Below are positions 45,378 through 53,448 of a stretch of DNA of 64,000 bases, one piece after another (positions within the stretch are counted from its first letter, which is position 1; each line of letters begins with the position of its first letter). Location of the stretch: positions 372,001 to 436,000 of the forward strand of contig CAWUEX030000003.1 of NCBI GenBank assembly GCA_963921305.4. Direction: 5' to 3'. The position numbers and the translations under genes are program-made. The notes under the pieces were generated by a model, which had not been told where the DNA came from, ran no database searches, and saw only the letters and a program-made list of their open reading frames with translations. The stretch comes from CAWUEX02 sp963921305. Lineage in GTDB: Bacteria; Pseudomonadota; Alphaproteobacteria; Rhodospirillales; Rhodospirillaceae.

Positions 45378-45902
45378 CTATTCAGAAGCGGCTTCCGTTG
45401 CCTCTGCAGCGTCTGCTTCATAGCCGTAGGCAGTCGGACCTTGCTCAAGGTCCGGCATGTTCTCCTCAACCCACGGCCCACCAGCGTTGACGGCAAGGAA
45501 CGCAATGACGTCTGCGCGGTCTTGAGGGTCACGCAGACCGACGAATGACATAGTGGTGCGACGGATGGTCCGGCGGGGATTCTGCAAGTAATCGAACATC
45601 TGCTGTGGGGTCCATACGATGCCTGATTCGCGGTTCGCGCGGGAATACGTAAAGCCCTCGATCGTGCCGGCCTCACGTCCGAGGATCCCATGCTGGGACG
45701 GCCCAGTATGATTGTCTCCCTTCGCCAGGCGATGGCATTCCTCGCACTTCTTGAAGACTTCTGCGCCGCGTTCGACATTACCAACGAAGGAAGTCCCCCG
45801 GTTGTCTACGAGACCGAGATCAACATCCTGCGCATAAGCGGAACTGACCGTCATCGCCATTGCGGTGCAAACCAGGGTTAAAAGCGTCCTTACCAACATC
45901 AT
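45378..45902 (-). CDS. cycA: Class I cytochrome c2, downstream of pufM
   Basis: 174 residues from the ATG at 45902 (GGAGGC seven bases before). Signal peptide ends near SSAYAQD. One haem site, CEECH, and a distal methionine in TTMSFVGLRD; sequence pattern GPSQHGILGREAG is of the c2 type. An Ala/Glu-rich tail of about 20 residues ends the protein. It likely re-reduces the reaction centre. It sits where many purple bacteria carry pufC or pufX, and has its own terminator. Confidence 0.85.
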   Translation of the reverse strand: MMLVRTLLTLVCTAMAMTVSSAYAQDVDLGLVDNRGTSFVGNVERGAEVFKKCEECHRLAKGDNHTGPSQHGILGREAGTIEGFTYSRANRESGIVWTPQQMFDYLQNPRRTIRRTTMSFVGLRDPQDRADVIAFLAVNAGGPWVEENMPDLEQGPTAYGYEADAAEATEAASE

Positions 45903-46117
45903 TTTAAAGCCTCCACACATGGGTTCGGTGTGATTGAAAATTGTGGCGAAATTAGCGCCCGATTTCTTTATCTACGGGCAAGCGCCCGCTGTTTCGGCCC
46001 AAAATCACCGCGGTTTCCGGAATGTTTACGGAATGCAATCGCCCTTGGATTACTGGGTATTTTGCGACGTTCCTGGAACGAACGTATCCACACGGGTGCG
46101 TTTCGCAGTCTTTCGCG

Positions 46118-47044
46118 CTAGCGTGGCAGGGCGTAGCTATGCTCAACGGCCCAATCGTACCAGTTGTTCACCACGGTTCCCGTCAGCAATATCCCGATAC
46201 CCCCGGTCAGCGGCGTGAGAACGGCGAACCACCAGGCCCAACGGTGAATGGATTCCATAGATGCGTTAAAGCCCATCGTCCAGCGCCAGAACAGGCCAGC
46301 CCGCTCAGAAGCTGTGCCGCGATCGACGATCTGGTCAAGCTCACGGTCGCCACCGTAACGGGAGACCGCAAGAATCGTTGCCCCGTGCATCGCAAACAAG
46401 AGCGCAGAGCCATAGAGGAAGGCAATCGAAAGCGCATGGAACGGGTTGTAGAAAAGGTTGCCGTGGACCAACGAGAAGTTATTCGTCCAATCCAGGTGAG
46501 TGAAGATGCCGAAGGGAACGGCTTCCGCCCAACTTCCCATCATGACAGGGCGGATAAAGCCGAGAACGAGGTAAAGCCAGATCGCGGACGCAAACGCCCA
46601 AGCAACATGAGTTCCCATACCGAGAGCAAGGGCCCTGCGATAGGTGCGAACCCACCACAGCAATAGCGAGGCTGTCAGAAAGAAGCCGGCAATGACCCAC
46701 CAGCCACCCTCATTCAAAGGCGGCAAAATTTTGAGCCCATGCTCGGGACCCGGCGGATTGAGAGTCAGCCACGGCAATTGCACGACGAAACGAACCGGAT
46801 CCCAACCGACCGATGCCAGCATGTTGAGACCGATAATCTCAATCGCGAAGAAGAAGCAGATCAGGGACGCGACACCGGTCCAGCCAAGATAGACCGGTCC
46901 TAACTGAGCGTTACCAATCTTTCCTAGCAAGGAGGAGAACGCGGTCGTCTGCGTGCGGTCAAAATCTCCGGGTGGCAGATCCACCCCCATTTCTGGCGCC
47001 GCACGCACCTGGACCTGAGTGAAGATATTCTGATAACGCGCCAC
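46118..47044 (-). CDS. pufM: Photosynthetic reaction centre M subunit
   Basis: 308 residues with five transmembrane helices. The N-terminus MARYQNIFTQVQVRAAPEMGV is typical. Ligands to the special pair and iron lie in NLFYNPFHALSIAFLYGSALLFAMHGATIL and SIHRWAWWFAVL. M pairs with L to hold the bacteriochlorophyll special pair and QA. It lies 18 bases after pufL. Confidence 0.96.
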   Translation of the reverse strand: MARYQNIFTQVQVRAAPEMGVDLPPGDFDRTQTTAFSSLLGKIGNAQLGPVYLGWTGVASLICFFFAIEIIGLNMLASVGWDPVRFVVQLPWLTLNPPGPEHGLKILPPLNEGGWWVIAGFFLTASLLLWWVRTYRRALALGMGTHVAWAFASAIWLYLVLGFIRPVMMGSWAEAVPFGIFTHLDWTNNFSLVHGNLFYNPFHALSIAFLYGSALLFAMHGATILAVSRYGGDRELDQIVDRGTASERAGLFWRWTMGFNASMESIHRWAWWFAVLTPLTGGIGILLTGTVVNNWYDWAVEHSYALPR

Positions 47045-47062
47045 TATACAGTACTCCTAAAC

Positions 47063-47932
47063 CTACGGTCCGAGCGGTCCATCGTAAGGCAGCGGCGGAA
47101 ACTCCTCGCCGCCGACGAGTGCCCACAGGGGATCCCACCAGGCTTCCCATGGCTCACCTTCGGCCCAGTAGGTGCCGGAGATAACGATACACAGTGCAGA
47201 GAAGAGGCCCGCACTCAGTGCGAGGAACAATCCCAGCCGGTGAATGCCCAGCGGACCGACCGAGTAGCCGATCAAATCGCGGAAGAAGGTGTCTTCATGC
47301 TCCGGCGTCTTAACGGTCTGACCTTTTTGCGGATTAGCAGCCGACAGGATCAGCGCGCCGTGTAAGGCGAGCGCCAGACATGTCGTGAAAAAGAATGATA
47401 CGGCAATCATATGTGCCGGGTTGTAGTGGAAATTACCGTAGCTGTAGCCAGTCTCCGATACCCAATCGAGGTGAGTCCAGATACCGTACGGGAAAGCATG
47501 GCCCCACGCCCCCATCAGGGCGGGGCGGATCACGACCAAGGTGAAGTAGGCGAAGATGGCCACGCCGAACGCGATCGGCACGTGATATCCGATGCCTAGT
47601 TTACGGCAGATTTCAACCTCTCTGAGTGCCCAGGACACGAAAGCGCCCATCGCGCAAATCGTGATGAGCTGCCATAAACCGCCTTCTTTCAAAGGGGCAA
47701 ATGCCATCCCCAACTCAATAGCTGGCGGCCGAATATCGATGAGCCAGGGGTTAAATGTCCCCTGTAATGCTGCACCGTAGATGATTAAGGCGGTGCCGAG
47801 TGCCGTGAAGAAAATTGTCGTGACACCGAAAAAGCCGACGAAGAACGGTCCGACCCAAAAATCGAACAAATCTCCGCCGATTAGAGTACCACCACGAACA
47901 CGGTACTTTCTCTCAAAGCTCAGTAGTGCCAT
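47063..47932 (-). CDS. pufL: Photosynthetic reaction centre L subunit
   Basis: 289 residues with five helices. MALLSFERKYRVRGGTLIGGDLFDFWVGPF is the conserved start; the special-pair and iron histidines are in NFHYNPAHMIAVSFFF, ALHGALIL and GIHRLGLFLAL. The glutamate in LKEGGLWQ corresponds to the pheophytin-binding residue. The C-terminus (EEFPPLPYDGPLGP) is slightly longer than in Rhodobacter. Confidence 0.96.
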   Translation of the reverse strand: MALLSFERKYRVRGGTLIGGDLFDFWVGPFFVGFFGVTTIFFTALGTALIIYGAALQGTFNPWLIDIRPPAIELGMAFAPLKEGGLWQLITICAMGAFVSWALREVEICRKLGIGYHVPIAFGVAIFAYFTLVVIRPALMGAWGHAFPYGIWTHLDWVSETGYSYGNFHYNPAHMIAVSFFFTTCLALALHGALILSAANPQKGQTVKTPEHEDTFFRDLIGYSVGPLGIHRLGLFLALSAGLFSALCIVISGTYWAEGEPWEAWWDPLWALVGGEEFPPLPYDGPLGP

Positions 47933-48025
47933 GACGCTCCCTCAACCGATCAAAAGTCAGCACCAACTCGGCCGGGTCTGTCGGTAACCGTTATCAGCGG
48001 TCCTACCAGCCCATTGACCCCCAAA

Positions 48026-48075
48026 CATCAGACAACTTGCCCGCTGCCGTAATACGACAGCGGCAAGCCCTGATG
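48026..48075 (-). promoter_or_regulatory. pufA-pufL intercistronic hairpin (mRNA stabiliser)
   Basis: Just after the pufA stop, CATCAG (48026-48031) pairs with CTGATG (48070-48075), and inside these CTTGCCCGCTGCCG (48036-48049) pairs with CGACAGCGGCAAG (48055-48067) with one bulge and one mismatch. In Rhodobacter a hairpin at this place protects pufBA mRNA and sets the excess of LH1 over reaction centre; the same role is inferred here. Confidence 0.7.
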
Positions 48076-48079
48076 ATGT

Positions 48080-48259
48080 CTAGGTCAAAGCGGTCGGGTC
48101 TTCGATGGTAACTGCCGCAGGCTGCGCAGAGGCTTCAATCCAGTTGAAGCGTTCGTTGCTGAGCAGAATGAAATGGATGAGCAGCGCCAGAACAAACAGG
48201 AAGATTGACAGAGCAACCAACACACGGCGCGGGTCAAAAAGCAGCCAAATCTTGTACAT
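48080..48259 (-). CDS. pufA: LH1 alpha polypeptide
   Basis: 59 residues, found by reading the minus strand. The sequence MYKIWLLFDPRRVLVALSIF continues to a helix with A-LLIHFILLSNERFNW; the histidine is the bacteriochlorophyll ligand. This matches LH1 alpha of Rhodospirillum type. It lies 72 bases after pufB and before the stabilising hairpin. Confidence 0.95.
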   Translation of the reverse strand: MYKIWLLFDPRRVLVALSIFLFVLALLIHFILLSNERFNWIEASAQPAAVTIEDPTALT

Positions 48260-48331
48260 GATCTCGATCTCCTAAAACGGTCTCAATTGACCTGGGCCCA
48301 ACTCGCGTTGAACCTAACTTTCACTCGCCGA

Positions 48332-48484
48332 TTAGACGAACCAGGGCGTCCACATCCAGACAAGAATGTGAGCCACGATCGCAATGATCGTGAACGTCAC
48401 GAAACTCGTCATGAAAATACCGTGAAATTCCTTGGCTTCATTGTCAGTGAGCCCCGTAAGGCTTCCGGAACGATCTTCAGCCAT
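48332..48484 (-). CDS. pufB: LH1 beta polypeptide
   Basis: 50 residues. MAEDRSGSLTGLTDNEAKEF leads into HGIFMTSFVTF, then the helix with AIVAHILVWMWTPWF, where the second histidine binds bacteriochlorophyll. The ATG follows GGAGG, a strong ribosome site in keeping with high expression. It is the first gene of pufBALM. Confidence 0.95.
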   Translation of the reverse strand: MAEDRSGSLTGLTDNEAKEFHGIFMTSFVTFTIIAIVAHILVWMWTPWFV

Positions 48485-48670
48485 CACTTTAACCTCCTTC
48501 TAAAGTGCACCGCAGAAAGCATGAGCCATCTTGGCTGGCGCATATGCATGGCGCGGTTCACCATGCGGTAACGAGAAATCTGTGAGGGATCGCAGTTTGG
48601 CTACTCCCCCCAAACCTATCGCCGACAGCACAAGCTCATACCTAACGTGGGGTTTTGTCAATGATGCAAG

Positions 48671-48689
48671 TATACTGCAGCGCAGTATA
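48671..48689 (-). promoter_or_regulatory. 19-base palindrome upstream of puf promoter
   Basis: TATACTGC-N3-GCAGTATA is a perfect dyad in the 246-base region between crtF and pufB. On the minus strand it lies nine bases upstream of TTGACA (48661-48656), a possible -35 box; a good -10 box at 17 bases is not visible. The position suits an activator site for the puf operon. The regulator is unknown and it does not match PpsR TGT-N12-ACA. Confidence 0.5.
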
Positions 48690-48730
48690 GAATGGCGTGA
48701 TTGGCTATCTTCTGCGCCTTTCTCAGCCCC

Positions 48731-49867
48731 TTAGAGGCGCCCGGCGGGCCGTGCGGTAAGCACTCTGACCATCATGGGATTGGGTGTCGGGTGCTCCCTT
48801 ATGTGGGTAAATCCGGCCCGATTGAGCAGCTCCACAAGCTCGGTTTTCCGCCGAGGTCTGCCACTTCCCATGGCGTGAAGGTAAAATCCGAAATAGGCCG
48901 CTCCGGACGGTTCTGCCCCTGCGGTACCGGCCATAGGTTCGGCGATAAGCAAAACCCCCTTTTCTTTTAAGGAGTTATGTGCGCCACACAATATCTGTTC
49001 AACTTTTTCATCGTCGTGGTCATGGAGTACACGAATGAGCGTGATTAAGGCCGCTCCAGCAGGCCAAGACTCGGTCAGGAAGCTTCCGGCGTGAATCGAG
49101 ACCCGCTCCATCAAGCCAGCCTGCGACAGCCGCGCTTCCGCCCGGGCGGCAACCTCCGGCAGCTCAAAAATCATACCGCGCACCTTCGTTTCACGGGTCA
49201 GCAAGGTCTCTAGAAAGGCTCCCTCTCCGCCGCCAACATCGAGAACTTTTTCATGCCGCGCGAAAGGGTAGCTATCGATGACATCATTTGCGATCGCCGC
49301 TTGGGACTGCGCCATGAGCCGCGAGTAGTTTTCCGCGTCTTGAGCTGAAGGTCTGCTGTGTGCGCCGCCTTCGGCATACGGCCAGAATGCGGCCAGATGT
49401 CCTGTCGTATTGCGATTGCGCAGCATCACGACGGGATCCTCAAGGTCCCGGTACAACAACTTGTGATGCTTCACCATGCTGTACAGCCAAGGGTGCGCTT
49501 TTAAGGCAGCCCCATGGCGACCGAGAATAAACAGGTCCTCACCGATCTCATCAGCCAGTTGCAGTGCTGCCGCAGCGTTTAACAACACACGGGCGGACCG
49601 GGCCGGCAAATTCGCCTGCTTGGCAAAATCCGCCACAGACAGTGGTACGCTATCAAGACGCTCAAAAACATCGAGCTCCACGCACGCGTAGAGCACTTGG
49701 GAATAGACGAAGCCGGCAACAATATCGAACAGGTCGTTGGCTTGGCGGCGGGCGATATTGCGCGCGACGGGCAGGCGAAACGCCCAGCGTTGAAAGACGG
49801 GGCTCGCGATCAAGCTGTTCCGGGTAGCGCGTAGGGTGCCGATAAGGCGACCACCAAACGATAGCAT
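48731..49867 (-). CDS. crtF: Hydroxyneurosporene O-methyltransferase
   Basis: 378 residues. The N-terminal dimerisation domain of O-methyltransferases is followed by SAM motif I (VLDVGGGEGAFLETLL), LIRVLHDHDDEK and the closing GFTHIREHPTPNPMMVRVL. CrtF methylates the C-1 hydroxyl of carotenoids to give spheroidene or spirilloxanthin methoxy groups. It lies 45 bases after crtE. The next gene in the same direction is pufB, with no bchCXYZ between. Confidence 0.93.
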   Translation of the reverse strand: MLSFGGRLIGTLRATRNSLIASPVFQRWAFRLPVARNIARRQANDLFDIVAGFVYSQVLYACVELDVFERLDSVPLSVADFAKQANLPARSARVLLNAAAALQLADEIGEDLFILGRHGAALKAHPWLYSMVKHHKLLYRDLEDPVVMLRNRNTTGHLAAFWPYAEGGAHSRPSAQDAENYSRLMAQSQAAIANDVIDSYPFARHEKVLDVGGGEGAFLETLLTRETKVRGMIFELPEVAARAEARLSQAGLMERVSIHAGSFLTESWPAGAALITLIRVLHDHDDEKVEQILCGAHNSLKEKGVLLIAEPMAGTAGAEPSGAAYFGFYLHAMGSGRPRRKTELVELLNRAGFTHIREHPTPNPMMVRVLTARPAGRL

Positions 49868-49912
49868 CAGCCGCTTTGGCGGCTATACCGCCACTCCGTC
49901 TTATGCCCTGTT

Positions 49913-50782
49913 TTACGCTGCACTCTGACGCAGAACGCTGGGCACCAGACGTTCGGACTGCGTGCGTACTAACTCACGCAGGGAGTCTGCGTGGTCGCAC
50001 TCGGGGACAGCTGCAACCGCTTCGTCGACGAGCGCCTTAAGCCGGTCTCGGGCTCCCGAAACCCCCAGCTCAGCGACCGCACTAGGGCGATTCAGAGCTG
50101 CATCCCGGCCGACTGGCTTGTCGCTTTGCCCTTCTCGAGTGACAGCATCAAGGAGGTCGTCGGCAACCTGATAGGCTTCACCAACCTTTTCCCCGAGCTT
50201 GCGCCAAGGGTCGGGATCAGCGCCGGCAGACAGTGCGCCGGACGTTGTGGCCGCGACAAATAGAGCTCCCGTTTTCGATTGCCGGTACAACTCCTCAGAT
50301 ACGGTCGGCTCACTCTCCCAAGCTTGGCCAGCCACGATTCCATTTGGCAGCCCCACGCCTTTGATCACCACATCCAGGACCTTGAGAACTCTGTCGGGAT
50401 CAGCGGATGCCGCACGAACAAGGGTGTCGAATGCCAGAATGATAAGCCCGTCACCGGCCAAAACAGCAAGCGCTTCCCCAAATTCACTGTGAACTGATGC
50501 TCTGCAACGGCGGATGTCAGCGTCGTCAAAGCAGGGTAAATCGTCGTGAACGAGAGACGCACAATGCAGCAACTCAATGGCACTCGCAGCGGCATCGGTA
50601 ACGGCGGGAGAACTGTTGCCGCAAGCACTTGCAACCGCCTGGCACAGCGACGGTCGAACGCGCGCACCGCCGGGAAAAACTGCGTGGCGCATAGCCTGGA
50701 GAACGCGCGGTGGCGTATTGGCCGACTGCGCCGGTTCAAAGGCAGCCTCAAGCGCCTTTTCGATGCGCTCTATAAGCTCCAT
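49913..50782 (-). CDS. crtE: Geranylgeranyl diphosphate synthase
   Basis: 289 residues from the ATG at 50782 (after GAGGGG). The first Asp-rich motif DDLPCFDDAD (residues 80-89), preceded by LVH, and the second motif ADDLLD are intact. GGARVRPSLCQA is the conserved IPP-binding region. It makes C20 diphosphate for carotenoids and the bacteriochlorophyll tail. It is divergent from crtD across 116 bases. Confidence 0.94.
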   Translation of the reverse strand: MELIERIEKALEAAFEPAQSANTPPRVLQAMRHAVFPGGARVRPSLCQAVASACGNSSPAVTDAAASAIELLHCASLVHDDLPCFDDADIRRCRASVHSEFGEALAVLAGDGLIILAFDTLVRAASADPDRVLKVLDVVIKGVGLPNGIVAGQAWESEPTVSEELYRQSKTGALFVAATTSGALSAGADPDPWRKLGEKVGEAYQVADDLLDAVTREGQSDKPVGRDAALNRPSAVAELGVSGARDRLKALVDEAVAAVPECDHADSLRELVRTQSERLVPSVLRQSAA

Positions 50783-50898
50783 AACAACAAAACCCCTCAT
50801 TTCCTTGCGCGAAACGATACCATGACACGAATCGCAGCGATAGACAGAGAGCGAACGAAATAACCATCGATGACCTCTAAGGAGCGAGAAGACACCTA

Positions 50899-52404
50899 AT
50901 GCCGTCCAGAAAAAGAGTCGTCATCGTCGGCGGTGGCATCGCCGGACTTGCCTGCGCGATCGATCTTGCACGGCACGATTGCGATGTGAGTGTGGTCGAG
51001 CGCGCCAGCGAAGTGGGCGGAAAGATTCGTGCCGTCGATGTGGGTGGACAGCGCATCGATTCCGGCCCAACAGTATTCACCATGAAATGGGTGTTCGATG
51101 CTCTGTTCAGGGACGCCGGCCTCGACTTCGATGACTATGTATCCGTTTCCCCCCTAAAGGTTCTTGCGCGCCATGCCTGGAGCGACCACGAGCAGATGGA
51201 TCTGCGTGCCGATCTGAATGAAACGTTGGGCGAAATTTCCAGCTTCTCGGGTGCAGAAGAAGCACGCCGATACGCTGAGTTTTGTCAAACCAGCCAACAC
51301 AAATTTCAGGTGTTGCGGGATACTTTTTTGACCGCAAGCCGGCCGAATCCGTTGAGTTTGGCCTGGCGCATAGGGCTGCACCGTCCTCTCGATCTTCTAG
51401 CATTGCGTCCCTTTTCTACTTTGTGGTCAGACCTCTCCCGGCATTTCACTGACCCTCGCCTGATTCAACTCTTCGGGCGGTACGCTACCTATGTTGGGTC
51501 GTCCCCGTTCTCCGCTCCCGCAACCCTGGCCCTTATTGCCCATGTGGAACAGGAAGGTGTCTGGACTGTAGACGGAGGAATGCGCCAACTCCCGAAAGCC
51601 CTGGCCGAAGCGGCAACGGCGCTGGGCGCAAACGTTAAGGTTTCTGCTGAGGTCACCCGTATCACGGCCAAAAATGGCGCCGTGACTGGTGTGGAGGTGG
51701 ACTCCGGAGAGCGTTACACGGCGGACGCCGTGATTTTCAACGGTGACCCCAGCGCAGTCGCCCAGGGTTTGCTTGGCCCGTCTGTTGTCGAGGCCGTAAA
51801 GCCGACGAGAGCGTCGCACCGGTCTTTGTCCGCACTTACGTGGTCTATGACCGCGTCGACACAGGGATTTCCGTTGGTTCGCCATAACGTGTTCTTCGGA
51901 CCCGATTACCACGCAGAGTTTGAAGACCTAATGACCTACAGAGAACTCAACAGCAGGCCGACAATCTATGTTTGTGCGCAGGACCGGGATGATACTGCTA
52001 CCTCCCGTTCAGACCAAAGTGAGCGGTTGTTCGTCCTGGTCAACGCACCTGCAAATGGAAACTTAGGATCGAGAGGCAGGGCGGACCTTGAGCAATACGG
52101 ATCGTTGATATTCGCCAGACTAAGAGACTGCGGCCTGAAGGTTGACGTTGATCCCGAGCATGTCATCGTTACCGAGCCATCCGATTTTCATCGCCTATTC
52201 CCTGGCTCGAGTGGAGCCTTGTATGGTGAAGTGACCCATGGTTGGGCATCATCCTTCGGGAGGACGACATCTCGGACCAAGACCAAGGGCCTTTACCTAG
52301 CGGGGGGAGCGACACACCCGGGAGCAGGCGTGCCCATGGCGACCCTTTCCGGCCGCCTAGCAGCCCAAACCGTGCTCACGGACCTGCATTTGACACGGAT
52401 GTAG
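50899..52404 (+). CDS. crtD: Methoxyneurosporene (1-hydroxycarotenoid 3,4-) desaturase
   Basis: 501 residues. The FAD motif VVIVGGGIAGLACAIDLARHDCDVSVVE starts the protein; VDGGMRQLPKALAEAA and the C-terminal GLYLAGGATHPGAGVPMATLSGRLAA are typical of CrtI/CrtD desaturases. The order crtD-crtC and the pathway context identify CrtD. Its end overlaps the start of crtC. Confidence 0.9.
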   Translation: MPSRKRVVIVGGGIAGLACAIDLARHDCDVSVVERASEVGGKIRAVDVGGQRIDSGPTVFTMKWVFDALFRDAGLDFDDYVSVSPLKVLARHAWSDHEQMDLRADLNETLGEISSFSGAEEARRYAEFCQTSQHKFQVLRDTFLTASRPNPLSLAWRIGLHRPLDLLALRPFSTLWSDLSRHFTDPRLIQLFGRYATYVGSSPFSAPATLALIAHVEQEGVWTVDGGMRQLPKALAEAATALGANVKVSAEVTRITAKNGAVTGVEVDSGERYTADAVIFNGDPSAVAQGLLGPSVVEAVKPTRASHRSLSALTWSMTASTQGFPLVRHNVFFGPDYHAEFEDLMTYRELNSRPTIYVCAQDRDDTATSRSDQSERLFVLVNAPANGNLGSRGRADLEQYGSLIFARLRDCGLKVDVDPEHVIVTEPSDFHRLFPGSSGALYGEVTHGWASSFGRTTSRTKTKGLYLAGGATHPGAGVPMATLSGRLAAQTVLTDLHLTRM

Positions 52405-53300
52405 GGCCCGGCGGCTACCTTTGGTGGTACCTTGATGCCATTAGTTCCGACCAGCGGTTCGCGCTTACCATCATTGCGTTCATCGGCAGCGTGTTCTCTC
52501 CATATTACGCATGGTCTGGCCGCAAGACTCCGCTTAACTACTGCGCCTTGAACGTCGCCTTATATGGCCGCGTGGGGTCGCGCTGGGCAATGACCGAGCG
52601 CACGCAGCATCAAGTTGAGCGCACCACTGACACGTTGGGAATTGGCAAGAGTGGTCTGCAGTGGCGCCAGGACGCGCTGACCATCGAGATCAACGAAGTC
52701 GGCTGCCCGCTCCCGCGCCGCGTCGTCGGAACGGTGAAAATAATGCCGTCGGCATTTACCGAACAGGCATTCACTTTGCACCCAAACGGGCGCCATCAGT
52801 GGTTTCCCATTAGCCCAATGAGTGACGTCACCGTTGAAATGTCCGAACCCTCCTTGTCTTGGAGTGGGGCAGGATATTTGGACGCGAACTCCGGATCCGA
52901 ACCTTTGGAAGACGCTTTTGATTTCTGGACGTGGAGTCGAACGCACCGAAACGGCGAAAGCATAATCCTCTACGAAACACTGTTTAGGGATAAGAAGGGC
53001 GGCGCGCTAGGTGTAGTTGTGGACGACAAGGGACAGTTTCACCCGGTCCCTCCGCCGCCGATGAGTCCGCTGCCAAGGGCATTGTGGCGTGTAAAGCGCG
53101 ATGCCCACGCCGACGAAGGGTCCAGTGCATCGCTGGTGCAGACGCTAGAAGACACGCCGTTCTATACCCGGTCGATCGTGTCGTCTCAGCTCTTAGGCAG
53201 TCCGGCAACGACACTGCACGAAAGCCTGTCTCTCGACCGCCTGCGCAAGCCCTGGGTCAAGAGTCTACTGCCGTTTCGAATGCCCAGGCGATTCATCTAG
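52242..53300 (+). CDS. crtC: Acyclic carotenoid 1,2-hydratase (hydroxyneurosporene synthase)
   Basis: Clear CrtC sequence from HGPAFDTDVGPGGYLWWYLDA (about 52380) through IAFIGSVFSPYYAWSGRK to the end LPFRMPRRFI. The start is not resolved: the only standard start in frame before the domain is TTG at 52242, inside crtD. CrtC adds water to the 1,2 double bond of lycopene or neurosporene. The coding region overlaps crtD, so the two are probably coupled. Confidence 0.85.
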   Translation: MGIILREDDISDQDQGPLPSGGSDTPGSRRAHGDPFRPPSSPNRAHGPAFDTDVGPGGYLWWYLDAISSDQRFALTIIAFIGSVFSPYYAWSGRKTPLNYCALNVALYGRVGSRWAMTERTQHQVERTTDTLGIGKSGLQWRQDALTIEINEVGCPLPRRVVGTVKIMPSAFTEQAFTLHPNGRHQWFPISPMSDVTVEMSEPSLSWSGAGYLDANSGSEPLEDAFDFWTWSRTHRNGESIILYETLFRDKKGGALGVVVDDKGQFHPVPPPPMSPLPRALWRVKRDAHADEGSSASLVQTLEDTPFYTRSIVSSQLLGSPATTLHESLSLDRLRKPWVKSLLPFRMPRRFI

Positions 53301-53435
53301 GACTGGCGGCTCGTCATTTTTTTCAGATTCATTCGGCCTGTCCCGTCTGACGGTCCAGATTTGCCAGAGGCCCCAACCGACGGCGGCTCCCGCAAACAAC
53401 AAGAACTCGATAAGAAACAGCGGGGTCGGCTCCAT
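53265..53435 (-). CDS. Small single-span membrane protein downstream of crtB
   Basis: 56 residues, read from the minus strand. MEPTPLFLIEFLLFAGAAVG continues to WGLWQIWTVRRDRPN and a charged tail (SEKNDEPPV). One membrane helix with positive residues inside. It starts 13 bases after the crtB stop and overlaps the 3' end of crtC on the other strand. Comparable tiny orfs with a WxxxxLRRD-type motif accompany crt genes in purple bacteria (recalled pattern); function unknown. Confidence 0.65.
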   Translation of the reverse strand: MEPTPLFLIEFLLFAGAAVGWGLWQIWTVRRDRPNESEKNDEPPVLDESPGHSKRQ

Positions 53436-53448
53436 CGAGGCTTACAGC

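Noticed and set aside
48485..48730. PpsR/CrtJ sites (TGT-N12-ACA) at puf, crt and bch promoters
   Set aside because: No exact match was found by eye in the puf, lhaA/bchG or crtE/crtD regions.
48287..48734. Plus-strand open frames over pufB and the puf promoter
   Set aside because: They are antisense to clear LH1 genes and have no recognisable features.
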